Shown here one piece after another: positions 36,769 to 46,292 of a DNA stretch of 64,000 nucleotides. Origin of the DNA: an uncultured Coriobacteriales bacterium (GTDB taxonomy: Bacteria > Actinomycetota > Coriobacteriia > Coriobacteriales > UMGS124); contig CAKUAI010000001.1 of NCBI GenBank assembly GCA_934636245.1, forward strand, positions 258,222 through 322,221. Reading direction: 5' to 3'. Positions within the stretch are counted from its first letter, which is position 1. Every line of letters begins with the position of its first letter. A program made the position numbers and the translations under genes. The notes under the pieces were generated by a model, which did not search any database, had not been told where the DNA came from, and was given only the letters and a program-made list of their open reading frames with translations.

Positions 36769-37605
36769 CTAACAAGCCCAAAGCGCGAGCGTGCGCCAGC
36801 GCTGCATGGCAAAGTCGCTCGAGCACGTTACAAGCGTGATGCAGCGCGAGGCTCCGGCAAGCATCTGGTCGACCTGGGGAGAGAGGGCGTCGGCTTGCAA
36901 GGCGATGCCTTCCAGCCATGCACGGAAGGCGTCCGCCTCAGCCTGGTCGGCGTCTTGACCTGTGCCATCTCCCCAGTCGAACCGCTGGATGTCTTGCCAG
37001 CCTGCGTCTACCCGCAGGGCACAGAGGGGTTCCGCCTGCACGAGCCCCTCGGGCGTCTCCCACTTCAGGGAGCCGAGTCTGTCAAACCTCTCCTGGAGGT
37101 ATGCCTCCTGCAACTGGGAGAACATGCCCGAGGTGCTCGTCATATGGTGGGCGTACGCGCAGGCGTGCCGCGCGCACGCACTGTCGCAGCGCCTGTCGAG
37201 AAAGGGCGTGCCGCTGCAAGACGTGCGCCCCCACAGGTCGTGCGTGAGATACCAGGCCTGGTCGTCTTCGCTGTGCGTGGCGACCACCGGCAGGTCGATG
37301 TCGGTGCCCCGCACGCCCACCCATGCCGCGATGGCTGGGTTTATGGCGCGCAAGGCCTCCCAGTCGCGCTGGGTCTGTTGCGGGCCATCGGCGTTTGCGG
37401 CGCTGATCGCCGTGGCGGACGCAGGATTGACAGTTGGCGTAAGGTCCAGCCGGGTTGTCTGAGCTAGGTCTCCGTAGCTGCGGGCGCAAGCCGCCTCGTG
37501 CGCCACGCTGCCCAGCCCGATGCCCATGCACACGGCACCGCATGCCAGCGCTCCCGTGCCGATTGCCTTGCGCCGCGTGATGGGCATGCCGACCTGCCTA
37601 GACAT
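36769..37605 (-). CDS. Class B sortase
   Basis: A 278-residue membrane-anchored transpeptidase. An N-terminal hydrophobic segment (AIGTGALACGAVCMGIGLGSVA) is followed by the sortase barrel. Catalytic His is in CAYAHHMTSTSGMFSQLQ (about 153), Cys in ITLVTCSSDF (about 261) and Arg just after (QRWRTL). Sortases cut LPxTG-type signals and join the protein to the cell wall or to pilin lysines. Spacing and TLVTC resemble class B enzymes. It starts within the end of the LPQTG surface-protein gene, strongly suggesting that protein as substrate. ATG 37605 overlaps that gene by eight bases; ATG 37587, with AGG upstream, is an alternative. Confidence 0.85.
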   Translation of the reverse strand: MSRQVGMPITRRKAIGTGALACGAVCMGIGLGSVAHEAACARSYGDLAQTTRLDLTPTVNPASATAISAANADGPQQTQRDWEALRAINPAIAAWVGVRGTDIDLPVVATHSEDDQAWYLTHDLWGRTSCSGTPFLDRRCDSACARHACAYAHHMTSTSGMFSQLQEAYLQERFDRLGSLKWETPEGLVQAEPLCALRVDAGWQDIQRFDWGDGTGQDADQAEADAFRAWLEGIALQADALSPQVDQMLAGASRCITLVTCSSDFAMQRWRTLALWAC

Positions 37606-40600
37606 GTCGCCTGGTTCTCAGCGATGTCTTCGATGTGCTCCGTGGGCGTATCCTCGGCACCTGCTGGGTGGGCTGGCTGTCAGCCTGCACTCCGGCGCTG
37701 CCTGGTGCGCCGGCAGCGCCCGAAACGTCGGCGTATGCAATGCGGGGCACACCGTCGCTCCCATTGCGCCTCTTGCACACGAGGACGAGCCCCGTGAGCA
37801 TGCAGATTCCGCCCGCGCCTACCAGGCAGGCCCACATGAGGCCCTGGCCGGTCTGGGGCAGGTCCTCGCCAGGGGTCGTGGGCACAGGCGGGGGAGTGAC
37901 GAGAGAGACCGTCTGGCCTGCGTCTTCGTAATCGCGGTGCTGGGCGACGGTCTTGCCGCCGCGCTGCAGCTTCTCCAGAAACACGAGCTTCTTGCCGACA
38001 AGGCCCGAGCCGTCAAACGTCGCGGTCACGTCGAGTGTCGTGGCCGACTTCGTGGGAACAAAGCTCGTGCTCGAGGCGATGACCGTCTCGTGGGTGTCGG
38101 CCACGGCGAGCTCGGTCACGATGGTGTAGGAGGCTCCCGGAATGAGCCCGCGCATCTCAACACGGTCGACGAGCTGCATGTTTGCAAGCGCCGCGGCCTC
38201 ATGGTCACCGTCTGAAGGGTCCTGCGCCGTAGTGCGGATGTCCACGAACGACACGGTCTGTGCCACATCGCCGATGTTTGCGTGCACCGCCACCTCGCGC
38301 CCGTTGAACGAGACGGTCTCGAACGCCACGACTTCTTTGCCCGCAAGCTGCGAGGCGTCGAAGGTAAACGTCACTGTGACATGGCCCTTCGCCGCCGGTG
38401 CCGTGAAGTCGCCGGAAGCGGTGAGTTGCTTGCCTTTGCCGTCTTTCAGGACCTTGCCCGTCTGCTTGTCTACGAGCTTGCCCTCAAGGTGATATGTCTT
38501 GCCTGCCTCAAGCCCGTCGTATTCAACGACGTCGACGAGGGTCACCTTGTCGGCAAGTGCCGTCTCGTGCAGTCCGGTCTCCTTCTCGGTGAGCGTGGTG
38601 CGCAGGTTGGGCGTATTGAAGCTCACCGTTTGGTTGGCATCCGCCAGGTCGCAGTGCGAAGCCACGAGCTTCCAGGCATCGTCACCCTCGCCGTCGCCCG
38701 TCTTGACGTAGAGCTCCTCGAAGGCCACGGCCTGCCCCGCCTGGATGCCGGAGACGCCCTTGAAAGTCACGTCCACACTGCCGTCGGATTTGTCGGCCTC
38801 GAACTCCAGGCGCGTTTCCAGAGGTTTACCTGCGGCATCCTTATACGTCTCGCCGGTCTTCGCGTCGTGAAGGGTGCCGACGACCCGGTATGTCTTGCCA
38901 GCTGTAACGTTTTCATAGACAACGGTGTCCACGAGGTCGATCGGACTCGTTCCCATGACGGAATGCGCCCCGTCGGCGGTCGCAAGCGTCGTGCCCACGC
39001 GCGGCATGTCTACCGCTTGGGCCTCGTCGGCGATGTCGGCGTGCACGGCGAGCGTGCGCCCCTCGCAGGTAAGCGTCTCGAAGGCGACGATCGTCTTGCC
39101 CGCCAGGCCGCTTGCGTCAAAGGTGAATTCGACAACTTGTGTGCCCGCGGCGGTCTGCGGGGTGAACTCCACGCTTGCGCTCACAGGGTTGCCGCTGGCG
39201 TCAAGCACTTGCGAAGCGCTCTCCCTGTCCATGAGGGTGCCCGTGAGGGTGTAGGTCTTGCCCGGCTTGAGGTTGGTGTAGGTCACCGTGTCGGTGAGTG
39301 TGAGGGTCTGCGCCGCGTTGGCCATGTGCAGGCCGGTGGCGGCGTCGGTCAGCGTGGTGGCGATGCCGGGCTTGTCAACGACCCAGACGCTCTGTGCCTC
39401 GCTCGTCATGTCGTCGTGGCTTGCATACAGCTCGCCCCGTGCGTCGAAAACTCGCTGGCGAGCCACGATGCGCTGCCCGGCAAACCCGCTCAGGTCGCAG
39501 TCGATGCCTATCTGATAGGTTCCACTGCCCTCAAGTTCGAGCTCGGCGCTCGTGCGCAGCACGTTGCCCGCCGCGTCTTGCAGCACGTTGCCCGCCTCGT
39601 CGCACAGCGCAAGCTCCGCGACGTACGTACCAGCCTTGAAGTGGCCGTACGACCCCGTGTCGACAAGCCTCTCGTCGCCCAGCGCATAGGCAGTCTGTGA
39701 GCCGTCGCAGCTGAGAAGCTGCGTAGTCAGCGTGGGGATCCACGTGTCTTCCACGGTGCCCAGATCAACAGCCACTTTGTCCTCATGGATCGCCACATCG
39801 AAGCTCACAAGCTCGGTGCCTTGGCTGGCCGACGTCGCGAGCTCGGTGAAGGTGTAGGTGTCGTAGGGGAGTGCCCCCAGCACATCGTTGGGCTCACCGG
39901 TCCCCTCATTGGCGCCGTAGAACCAAAGGCCCGCATCCGCGTCGAGAAGCGTCTCGTCAACCATACCCGTTGCGGCATCCCAAGCGGCGTCGTTGGCATT
40001 CGTGCGGTGGGTGTGGGGCCTAGCTGCGGCCGAGGTGTCGATGTGTCCGGTGGCGTCCGTCACCACGACGTGGCGCTCGTGCGTTGTCGTGCTTTCGACA
40101 AGGAAGGCGACCCCGGGCATGGTGGCCTTGGTGTCCTCATATACCTTATCAAAGGCGATGTCGCCACGGATAACCTGGTTGGCACATGCATCTTCGCACC
40201 AGGTTACTGCACCTGCCTCGCGAACTTCCACGGTGCGAACCGTGTCGTCGAGGAGATACCCGTTGCCGCAGGCCACCTCGCGCAGGTAGTACGTGCCAAA
40301 GGGAAGCGACGCGTCGGCCCCGTCGCCGTCGGTGTCCGTCGTGGCCACACCCTCGTGCGCCTCGATGGTCATGATTGCCTGCGCGGTGCCTGCCTGTACG
40401 TCCTCCAGCGTCTGAGGTTCGTACACGGCGTCGTCCACCGTCACGGCATGCTCGCTTGCGTTGTAGATGGCAAAGGTCGCCCCGTCGAGGCTCGCGGCGC
40501 CCCTCGGGTTTGCCGTGCCGTCTTCTGCATCGACCTTGCGGATGCCGACGCCGCCCATGACCTGTGCCTGCGGGATAGTCGCCGTCATGTCGAACGAGAT

Positions 40601-42928
40601 CCACTTGCGGCCCGACTCGTCGGGCGTGAAGTGGCACACGTAGACGGTCGGGTTGATCTCGTAGCCCTGAGGTGCCTTGGTCTCCTGCACGGTCACGGTG
40701 CCGAGCGGCAGATAGGCGCGTCCGCCAAGCTTGTACAGCTCGTCTCCACCCACCTTGTAACTTTCAACCAGCAACGACACGCCGTCTTCGTCGGTCGTGA
40801 GGGTCCAAGTGCGCTCGGATGCGGGGGCATCGTCGCCGTTCAGGTCGTCTTCGGTATAGAAGCCCTTGTAGTAGGTCATGGTGATCTCGGCGCCCTTGAG
40901 CGTCATGTCGCCCTGCGCCGCATTGGTGCCGGTCTGGCCGTCCACCTTTTGCACCACCATGGCCTGGGGGTCGCCTTGGGGCTCCTCGAGGACCTGGCCC
41001 CCGTTCTGCTCGTTGACGCGCGACGTCTTGCCCGACTTCACCTCGACGCGGTACACGGCCTCGTCAAGGGCGTATCCGCGGCTCGGCTCAGTCTCATGCA
41101 CCCAATACGTTCCCTCGTCGAGCGCGCCCGACACGGCATGGCCCACCTCGTTGGTACGAAGCGTGTCGACAAGCTGGGTGAGCGCCTCGTCGGAGTAGAT
41201 ACCGTAGACCGCCCCCTCCAGCGTGTAGCAGGTGTTTCCGTCGGTCACAAGAGGATCGGCAGACGCCTTGAAGAGCTCGATGGCACCTGCGGTGGGCGCG
41301 TCCTGCACATGAAGCACGCCCTGGGAGATGCCCGTGTACACTGTCGCGCCGTCTTGGTCGGTCGCCCAGGTTGCGGCGCCCCACGTGCCGGCCTGTGCAT
41401 TCCACACCGACCAGCTCCCGTCGGGGTTGCAGTAAAGGCCAATCGTCTCACGAGGCTTGAAACCGTCGGGCGCTTGCAGCTCGAAGAGTCGGTAGCGCGT
41501 CTCTTTCGGGGTGTCCTCAAACGTGACGGTCGCCGAGCCCTGCACGGAGGTGATCGTGCGATCGTAGACGGCCCCGTCGGTGGTGCCATCGGTGCTCGCA
41601 AGCCTCCAGGTCACCTGCTTGGGAAGCTCGGTCCAGACGCCCGTCGCCGCGTCGTAGGACTGTTCCTTGCTCACAGTTAGGCTTGAGAGGGGATTCCACC
41701 CCGAGACCACGAGGTACTGCATCCAGCGGTCGTAGTAGCCATTGCCCGTGGTGGGCGTATACACCAGGCAGGCTCCGGAATAATAGCCGGCGCCCGAGGC
41801 GGCATAGGCGTTCGCGGCGTCCACGAGCGCGCAAATCTGCTCGTTGTAGTGCGAGTAGGAACCGTAGGGGAAGCGGTCGGGGTTGGTGAGCGTCCACACG
41901 GCATACTGGGTGATGTAAACGCCCTCGTCAGTCGTGCCGTCGGCGTGCGCCATGATGTATTCGAGCTGGGGCAAGACGCTTCCCAGGTTCACGCCCGAGA
42001 CGGTCGTGGCATCCCAGGGAGAGGCCTGCGAGAAGGTTGCCTCGGGCCAGTCGCCCGTCTCGGTGCTCGTGCCCGGGGCCGCACGGCGCGAGTCGGCGCA
42101 CCAAGCGGCCTGCCCTGTCTGCGCGTTGCGAATCTTTGGGCAGTTGCCGTCCACGATATGCTCGTTGTATGCGGTGAAGGTCTCACCACTAGCAGAAGTC
42201 AGGTTCGTGCTGTAGAGAGCCGGCCCCTCGGCATACGCCACCATCTCACCCGCAGAGTCGAGCAGGGCCGCAGTTGCAACCAGGTCGGTCATGACGCCGG
42301 GAAGCTCCCAGGCGCCGGACTCGCCCGTTACCGCCAAGCGGATTTCCACCTGGTTGTCGCCAAGGTCGTCGATGTTTGCCTCGGGGTATGCCTCGAGCAG
42401 GAGGTTCGTCCAAATGGCGTCAGCCCGGCCCATCACGCTTAAAAGGAGGGTGTCGCCTTCCTGCGCGCCTTCCACGCTGACGCATGCCCAGCCGTCGTCG
42501 TCTGAATCGAGTGTGACGGCAGCCGAGCGCATGGCCTCGACCGTTGCTGGGGCCTCGGCGGAGTCGGAGGCTTCATTCGATGCGTCCTTTACGGAGGCGC
42601 TCAGCGCGTTGTCTGCCGACGCGTCGGCCTCATGCGCAGTCGCCTGCTGAGGCGGGTCGAGAGATCCCGTCTCCTCGGCCTGGGGATTGCTTGCCTTGGC
42701 GTTTTGCTCGGCATATACCGAGGCGACCGTGGCGATGTCGGCCTGCTCGGCCCAGGCGCGATGAGCTGTGCCCACCATGCCCGCAGGGCCCGAGAGCGCA
42801 AGCGCACATGAGAAGACTATGGCCCATACACGCGCTGCGAAGCCTCTTTTTCCTGGTAGTTTTCTTGGTAGTCCAACTGTTTTTGCCCGTGCGGCATGAG
42901 CGGCGGGCGTCCATGGTTTCCCAAACAT
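37598..42928 (-). CDS. Giant LPQTG surface protein with thioester domain and VaFE-type repeats
   Basis: A 1776-residue cell-wall protein. The signal peptide is near residues 30-60 (VWAIVFSCALALSGPAGMV). A putative thioester domain (about 245-410) has Cys near 277 (QAAWCADSRR) and Gln near 341 (YITQYAVW), the residues that form the internal thioester used to bind host surfaces covalently. SpaA/Cna-B-like beta domains fill about 415-1100. From about 1160 to 1680 come five or so repeats of about 120 residues with LVDTVVYENVTAGKTY and VAFE-type motifs, often cross-linked by isopeptide bonds. LPQTG is at 1690, followed by a membrane helix and KRR, then an unusual 55-residue extra tail. The sortase gene overlaps its 3' end. 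The likely role is adhesion to host or mucus. Confidence 0.88.
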   Translation of the reverse strand: MFGKPWTPAAHAARAKTVGLPRKLPGKRGFAARVWAIVFSCALALSGPAGMVGTAHRAWAEQADIATVASVYAEQNAKASNPQAEETGSLDPPQQATAHEADASADNALSASVKDASNEASDSAEAPATVEAMRSAAVTLDSDDDGWACVSVEGAQEGDTLLLSVMGRADAIWTNLLLEAYPEANIDDLGDNQVEIRLAVTGESGAWELPGVMTDLVATAALLDSAGEMVAYAEGPALYSTNLTSASGETFTAYNEHIVDGNCPKIRNAQTGQAAWCADSRRAAPGTSTETGDWPEATFSQASPWDATTVSGVNLGSVLPQLEYIMAHADGTTDEGVYITQYAVWTLTNPDRFPYGSYSHYNEQICALVDAANAYAASGAGYYSGACLVYTPTTGNGYYDRWMQYLVVSGWNPLSSLTVSKEQSYDAATGVWTELPKQVTWRLASTDGTTDGAVYDRTITSVQGSATVTFEDTPKETRYRLFELQAPDGFKPRETIGLYCNPDGSWSVWNAQAGTWGAATWATDQDGATVYTGISQGVLHVQDAPTAGAIELFKASADPLVTDGNTCYTLEGAVYGIYSDEALTQLVDTLRTNEVGHAVSGALDEGTYWVHETEPSRGYALDEAVYRVEVKSGKTSRVNEQNGGQVLEEPQGDPQAMVVQKVDGQTGTNAAQGDMTLKGAEITMTYYKGFYTEDDLNGDDAPASERTWTLTTDEDGVSLLVESYKVGGDELYKLGGRAYLPLGTVTVQETKAPQGYEINPTVYVCHFTPDESGRKWISFDMTATIPQAQVMGGVGIRKVDAEDGTANPRGAASLDGATFAIYNASEHAVTVDDAVYEPQTLEDVQAGTAQAIMTIEAHEGVATTDTDGDGADASLPFGTYYLREVACGNGYLLDDTVRTVEVREAGAVTWCEDACANQVIRGDIAFDKVYEDTKATMPGVAFLVESTTTHERHVVVTDATGHIDTSAAARPHTHRTNANDAAWDAATGMVDETLLDADAGLWFYGANEGTGEPNDVLGALPYDTYTFTELATSASQGTELVSFDVAIHEDKVAVDLGTVEDTWIPTLTTQLLSCDGSQTAYALGDERLVDTGSYGHFKAGTYVAELALCDEAGNVLQDAAGNVLRTSAELELEGSGTYQIGIDCDLSGFAGQRIVARQRVFDARGELYASHDDMTSEAQSVWVVDKPGIATTLTDAATGLHMANAAQTLTLTDTVTYTNLKPGKTYTLTGTLMDRESASQVLDASGNPVSASVEFTPQTAAGTQVVEFTFDASGLAGKTIVAFETLTCEGRTLAVHADIADEAQAVDMPRVGTTLATADGAHSVMGTSPIDLVDTVVYENVTAGKTYRVVGTLHDAKTGETYKDAAGKPLETRLEFEADKSDGSVDVTFKGVSGIQAGQAVAFEELYVKTGDGEGDDAWKLVASHCDLADANQTVSFNTPNLRTTLTEKETGLHETALADKVTLVDVVEYDGLEAGKTYHLEGKLVDKQTGKVLKDGKGKQLTASGDFTAPAAKGHVTVTFTFDASQLAGKEVVAFETVSFNGREVAVHANIGDVAQTVSFVDIRTTAQDPSDGDHEAAALANMQLVDRVEMRGLIPGASYTIVTELAVADTHETVIASSTSFVPTKSATTLDVTATFDGSGLVGKKLVFLEKLQRGGKTVAQHRDYEDAGQTVSLVTPPPVPTTPGEDLPQTGQGLMWACLVGAGGICMLTGLVLVCKRRNGSDGVPRIAYADVSGAAGAPGSAGVQADSQPTQQVPRIRPRSTSKTSLRTRRHV

Positions 42929-43084
42929 GGCACGCGTCCTTTCCCTCGGGGGCGCATGGGCCTCCGAGACGGTTGAGGTATTGGTTTGTTCAAGTGGATA
43001 CAGGCGATCGCTGCGCTCAGCGCTTACGTCCGGCCGTTGCGTCCAACGGCATCGACGCGCGCGTTTCGCCGGGTTCGTGGGGCT

Positions 43085-44719
43085 TTACTCCCAGTGGCCT
43101 TCTTCCTCGTGATGCACGATGGTGTACTCGGCCTCGTGATGAACGGTTTGGTAGTGGCCCTTGTCCTGGTAGGAGCCGTGGTCTTCCCAATGGCCCTGCT
43201 CGTCGTGATGCACGGTGGTGTATTCGGGCTCATGCCACACCTGCTCGTGCTCCCACTCCACGTAGTAGTTTGTGGGCAGGCCCTGGGACATAAGGTATTT
43301 GGTGTGCTCCGCCAGGTCTGCCTCGTCATAGGTGACGTAGCCGTCGGCAGCGAAGCGGTAGTGGCTTGTGGTGCGCACGGTCTCGTAGTAGCCCTCGCGA
43401 ACGAGCACCTGCTCGTCCCAGGCAGCCTGATCGACGACCCACACGTTGTTGGGCACCCATTCTTGCTTACTCACCCACACCTGCTCGTCCCAGGCCTGGC
43501 TCGTCATGACGCGCTCGTCCCAGGCGGGCATGTCCACAACCCAGGTGCGCTTGGGCTCTTCGGGCTGGGACGGCGGGGTTGTACCTGTGCCAGACCCCGA
43601 TCCGGGCTGGGTATCCGAGGGGCGCTCGGTGACGTCTACGCTACCAGTGTTGGAAGGGCCGCTCGGCTGCGGGTTGGCTGGGGCGTTACCGCCGATAGAA
43701 CCATTGCCGTTCGACGCGCCAGAACCCGGATTCACCCCTGGAGTCGCTTCGCCTGCGCTTGGATCGCCGCTTGGCCTGTCTGCCCCAGCTCCACCGAACT
43801 CCGCGCCGTTTTTATCTGCCTTGTCTGTCTCGTTGGCCTTCGATGCGTTGCTATCATCCGTGGCTTCCTCGATATCGGTTTCCCTCACGACAACCCACGT
43901 AATTTCGGCCGTTGCAGGCGTTTTCGGCACACGCACAACCAAGGCGCCCTCAGGTATCTCGGGCCAGGCGTGGCTAGTCCCAGTTGTATCTCTTGCGTCG
44001 TTGCTGTTCAGCCCGGCGTCGCCCTCGGCGCTGCCACTGCTATCCTCGCCGTCGCCATGCTCGATGTTTGCGGCACCGTCGCTATGCTCGGTATTTGGAG
44101 CATTGTCGCCCTTGGCGTCATCGCTGCGTCCGTCGCCCTCAATGTGCTCGCCGACGCCTGCGTCGACACCATCCAGTACCGCGCCTGCCAGGCTGCATGC
44201 CAGCACGCAGGCCCGCACCTCGGTGAGCTTGCCGTTTGTGGCTTCCATCACCTTGAGGCCCACAGCATCGGTTGCCTTCAGCCAGGGGAGCGCAAGCGGT
44301 CCGCATTCCCCAGCAGGTGCAGAGAGCCCGCATACCAAAGCGCCGGCGATTTCCCCTTCGGCCTTTGCCCTCTCCTCGGCCGTCTCGCGGCATGTCTCCA
44401 GCACCCAGACGCCGTCCTCGCTCACGCGCACCTCAAGCTCGTCGCTATGCGCGGCCCCCTCAACACCGGCATCAAATGCCGCACCGAGCCGCACGTCTCC
44501 CATGCGGAAATCCGCACCCTGCAGGTATGTCAGCACCCCCTGTGCGCCAACGCTGCGCCGCTCGCTCTGAGCACCCGCATCCGCCTCGTCACCCTCAAGC
44601 GCCGCTTGGGCCTGGTTTCCCACAGGTGTGGCATCGCACGCGGCAATGCAGCAGCTGCCGGCTATCGCCAATGCGCAGGCAAGGAGCACGACGCGTTTCT
44701 CCATCGAGGACCAGTTCAT
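43085..44719 (-). CDS. Lipoprotein with Gly/Ser-rich linker and Trp/His/Glu-rich C-terminal repeats
   Basis: A 544-residue predicted lipoprotein (LAIAGSCCIAACDA lipobox). The N-terminal about 190 residues look folded. Then come an Asp/Ser/Gly-rich segment, a short conserved strand region (EGALVVRVPKTPATAEITWVVV) and a Gly/Ser/Pro-rich linker. From about 395 to the end are tandem short repeats: AWDERVMTSQ, AWDEQVWVSK, AWDEQVLVREG, then EYTTVHHDEQGHWEDHG and EYTIVHHEEEGHWE. The His/Glu pattern could bind metal or be a cell-wall association module; I do not know a function. It has GGGAGGCG before ATG 44719 and is transcribed toward the LPQTG gene, so it may belong to the same surface unit. Confidence 0.75.
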   Translation of the reverse strand: MNWSSMEKRVVLLACALAIAGSCCIAACDATPVGNQAQAALEGDEADAGAQSERRSVGAQGVLTYLQGADFRMGDVRLGAAFDAGVEGAAHSDELEVRVSEDGVWVLETCRETAEERAKAEGEIAGALVCGLSAPAGECGPLALPWLKATDAVGLKVMEATNGKLTEVRACVLACSLAGAVLDGVDAGVGEHIEGDGRSDDAKGDNAPNTEHSDGAANIEHGDGEDSSGSAEGDAGLNSNDARDTTGTSHAWPEIPEGALVVRVPKTPATAEITWVVVRETDIEEATDDSNASKANETDKADKNGAEFGGAGADRPSGDPSAGEATPGVNPGSGASNGNGSIGGNAPANPQPSGPSNTGSVDVTERPSDTQPGSGSGTGTTPPSQPEEPKRTWVVDMPAWDERVMTSQAWDEQVWVSKQEWVPNNVWVVDQAAWDEQVLVREGYYETVRTTSHYRFAADGYVTYDEADLAEHTKYLMSQGLPTNYYVEWEHEQVWHEPEYTTVHHDEQGHWEDHGSYQDKGHYQTVHHEAEYTIVHHEEEGHWE

Positions 44720-44917
44720 GTTCGACGCCTCCCAAACGGCAGGGGTGGGATGTGACCCTCATAGTATCCCGCCGTCAAAAGGAGGCGCTCATGTGATTTC
44801 TGCAGAATTGCCCGGCTATGTCACAGAGACATAACGCACCAGCTAGATGCCTATTTTATTTGATTTTGTCACAAAACTGAGCGCTTTTCCGCCACTTCAT
44901 GGCTTGACCGCGCCGGC

Positions 44918-46075
44918 CTACTCCCCGTCCACAATCTCGGCTTTGAACACGTTGAGCGTCTCACGCTCCGGGCAGCAGAAGGTCACGGTGTTGGGGTCGT
45001 TGCCGGGCACCTGGCCGCCGTAGCGCAGGATGTCGATGTAGGGGAAGCCCACGTTGGCCGCCATGGGGCAGAGCTGCCCGCGGTCGTGGTCGTAGTCGAA
45101 GGTGTCGCCGGGCATGTGGCCGTGGTGGCAGGCACACTCGCCGAGCTGGTCCACCACGGTGAGGCGGATCTTGGGCCTCTTGCCGCGCGCGGCGCCCTGC
45201 TTCTTGCCAACGCCAGCCTCTTCGCGCGAAACAGGCGCCTTGTCGAGCACGTCCAGGCAGGCCTCGATCGGGATGCCGCGGGGCTTGTCCTCCTGGTCGG
45301 CGTTGCGCACGATAAGCTCGCGCACCACGTCCATGGCGTTCTTGGTGGCGTCGCGCAGGGTGTAGCCCTTGAGCACGCGACCCAGCAGCACCGAGGAGAA
45401 GATGTCGCCCGTACCGGGGAAGTACACGGGCACCTCGTCGAAGGGGATAGTGAAATACTCGCACGACTCGGCGTCGTAGCCCACCACGGCGTTGATGTTG
45501 TCCACCTTGGTGCTCGTGATGACCACGGACTTCGCACCCAAGCCGCGCATGGCGTCTACCAGCGTCGTTGCACCATCGGCAGTGAGTCCGGCCTCCATGT
45601 CGATGGGCGTGCCGGTCAGCAGACAGGCCTCAGTGTAGTTGGGCATCGCGATGTTTGCCTGTGCCACGAGCCTGCGCATGAGGGCGATCGTGCTCTCGGG
45701 CACGCCGGCATACAGCGAGCCGTTGTCGCCCATGATGGGGTCGACGAACACGCGCACGCCCTTGGCTGCCTGGCGCTCGCAGAACTCGGCGATGATGCGG
45801 GCCTCCTCCTCGGTCACGATGAAGCCGGTGGACACCGCGTCAAACGTGAAACCCAGCTCGTCCCAGATGGGCAGCGTCTTCTTCACGTAGTCGGTCGTGT
45901 CGTGGATGAAGAAGTCGGGGTAGTTGAGCGTGTTGGACACGAGGGCCGTGGGCAGGTTGTGCAGGCGGAATCCCATGTGCGACAGCACCGGCATCATGGC
46001 GCTCAGGGCCACCTTGCCAAAGCCGCACATGTCGTTGATGAGCAGGACGTTCATGGACTCCGTTACAGCCGCCAT
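44918..46075 (-). CDS. Pyridoxal/pyridoxamine kinase fused to a C-terminal TIGR04076-like domain
   Basis: A 385-residue protein. Residues 1-280 are a PfkB/ThiD-type kinase close to PdxY: NVLLINDMCGFGKVALSAMMPVLS, VFVDPIMGDNGSLY, MPNYTEACLLTG and the anion-hole/catalytic PGTGDIFSSVLLGRV. It would phosphorylate pyridoxal or pyridoxamine with ATP. After a Lys/Gly-rich linker (about 285-300), the last 85 residues (KIRLTVVDQLGECACHHGHMPGDTFDYD...CPMAANVGFPYIDILRYGG...CCPERETLNVFKAEI) match the Cys-containing TIGR04076 pattern, usually a separate small protein of unknown role. ATG 46075 with GGAGGAATGCGCG upstream is preferred over ATG 46090. It is a single-gene unit. Confidence 0.82.
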   Translation of the reverse strand: MAAVTESMNVLLINDMCGFGKVALSAMMPVLSHMGFRLHNLPTALVSNTLNYPDFFIHDTTDYVKKTLPIWDELGFTFDAVSTGFIVTEEEARIIAEFCERQAAKGVRVFVDPIMGDNGSLYAGVPESTIALMRRLVAQANIAMPNYTEACLLTGTPIDMEAGLTADGATTLVDAMRGLGAKSVVITSTKVDNINAVVGYDAESCEYFTIPFDEVPVYFPGTGDIFSSVLLGRVLKGYTLRDATKNAMDVVRELIVRNADQEDKPRGIPIEACLDVLDKAPVSREEAGVGKKQGAARGKRPKIRLTVVDQLGECACHHGHMPGDTFDYDHDRGQLCPMAANVGFPYIDILRYGGQVPGNDPNTVTFCCPERETLNVFKAEIVDGE

Positions 46076-46292
46076 CGCGCATTCCTCCATACCTTCGTGT
46101 CTTCATCGCGCCAGGCGCGCAACAGGGGGAATGGTAGCGCGGCCCGGCCCCACACCTCGCCCGCAACCCCGCCCCACACCCGAATCACGTGCCGTCTCCA
46201 TGGCAAGGTGACAAACCCAGCGTGACGAGACCGCGTCAGTGTCATGAAACAGCATATAATCGGGCCAGCTAACGGAGATGAAAGGGTGCAGC

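Noticed and set aside
39785..41680. 631-codon plus-strand frame inside the surface-protein gene
   Set aside because: Composition and position are those of an antisense shadow; the minus-strand frame contains recognisable adhesin domains throughout.
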